Positions 5,692 to 6,047 of a stretch of DNA of 6,047 bases are shown in pieces. The stretch comes from Chitinophagaceae bacterium. Its GTDB lineage: Bacteria; Bacteroidota; Bacteroidia; Chitinophagales; Chitinophagaceae. Numbering within the stretch: the first letter of the stretch is position 1; each line of letters opens with the position of its first letter. The notes beneath the pieces were generated by a model. That model ran no database searches and was not told where the DNA came from. It was given only the letters and a program-made list of their open reading frames with translations. Both the position numbers and the translations under genes were made by a program. Location of the stretch: assembly GCA_947472635.1 (NCBI GenBank), contig CANJDY010000176.1:1-6047 (forward strand), given 5' to 3'.

Positions 5692-6047
5692 ATGAATCTA
5701 GAAAAATCACGCAGAGAATTTTTAGCCGCCGGGTTATTAACTACACTTGCGGTTGCTTGTAATTCAAAAAAATCACCCTTTACCCCAGAAGAAACTGTTA
5801 CAGAATCGGGTGAAAAAGTAAAACTACTATCCGTTGATGGAGAAATTATTGAAGTGGATAAGGCTTTCCTAAAACCCGTCCCTCACATGCCATCCGTGAT
5901 CAATGAGGAAGCAAGGAAAGGAATAGCGGGCAAGAAATTTGCTATGGTAATTGATTTGTCAAGATGCAAAAACTTAAAAAAATGCCAATCTGCCTGCAAC
6001 CATGTACACCATGTAAACCCCGAACAAAACTGGATCAAGGTTTACCA
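5692..6047 (+). CDS. Tat-exported ferredoxin-like 4Fe-4S lipoprotein (3' end outside the window)
   Basis: An open frame from the ATG at 5692 to the window edge gives 118 residues. SRREFLAAG (6-14) is a good twin-arginine motif (Arg7-Arg8), and the signal ends in the lipobox LAVAC with Cys23 as the lipid anchor. A linker with VKLLSVDGEIIEVDKAFL (43-60) follows, then a ferredoxin-like start, FAMVIDLSRC (83-92). Cysteines 92, 98 and 102 (C-X5-C-X3-C) align with the first, third and fourth of the usual CX2CX2CX3C cluster motif; the second is Leu95. The fold entry resembles the electron-transfer subunits of molybdopterin oxidoreductases such as PsrB, TtrB or NrfC, and the remaining cluster motifs would lie past the edge. 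A Tat signal on this subunit fits the TtrB/NrfC type better than the ethylbenzene dehydrogenase beta subunit, which as far as I recall has no signal of its own. A catalytic molybdoenzyme gene downstream is likely but unseen. Confidence 0.78.
   Translation, partial: MNLEKSRREFLAAGLLTTLAVACNSKKSPFTPEETVTESGEKVKLLSVDGEIIEVDKAFLKPVPHMPSVINEEARKGIAGKKFAMVIDLSRCKNLKKCQSACNHVHHVNPEQNWIKVY

Noticed and set aside
1..6047. CRISPR array, tRNA/rRNA genes, insertion sequence or integrase
   Set aside because: No regularly spaced repeats, no cloverleaf-like sequence, and no transposase or recombinase motifs were seen on either strand.

Overview
The window looks like a piece of a Bacteroidota genome (Chitinophagia/Saprospiria-like is a guess). 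It is A+T-rich, and the start codons follow A-rich leaders with no recognisable Shine-Dalgarno sequence. There is a textbook Bacteroidota promoter (TTG-N19-TAnnTTTG) in front of araB, and a DUF5777 outer-membrane barrel protein, a family I know mainly from this phylum.

Layout. (1) 1-1398, minus strand: ribulokinase araB (L-arabinose catabolism), cut by the left edge, with its promoter and an overlapping inverted repeat at 1421-1451. (2) 1399-1905: a 507-base divergent intergenic region. Its right half holds the control region of the next operon. (3) 1906-5205, plus strand: four co-directional genes with gaps of 36, 90 and 63 bases, closed by a hairpin at 5231-5256. They encode an ethylbenzene-dehydrogenase-like (EB_dh) lipoprotein with a CX3CH motif, a small lipoprotein cytochrome c with a CX4CH motif, a DUF5777 beta-barrel, and a soluble class I cytochrome c (CXXCH). 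(4) 5441-6047, plus strand: a second transcription unit with a small Tat-signal membrane-anchored protein, then a Tat-exported ferredoxin-like iron-sulfur lipoprotein cut by the right edge.

The non-ara genes read as an extracytoplasmic electron-transfer module. The Fe-S protein resembles the electron-transfer subunits of periplasmic molybdopterin oxidoreductases (PsrB/TtrB/NrfC type), so a catalytic Mo subunit and a membrane quinol-interacting subunit may lie just past 6047. That is inference, and the substrate cannot be read from this window.

The strongest unlisted signal is regulatory. Both units carry two CRP/FNR-type half-site pairs (TGAT-N5-TCA core, i.e. TGA-N6-TCA) exactly 22 bases apart centre to centre. 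In both, a -7-like box starts exactly 29.5 bases downstream of the second site's centre. This points to one CRP/FNR-family activator switching both units together. A second signal is a shared segment (pattern VK-L--DG---EV) in the small Tat protein and the N-terminal region of the ferredoxin-like protein.
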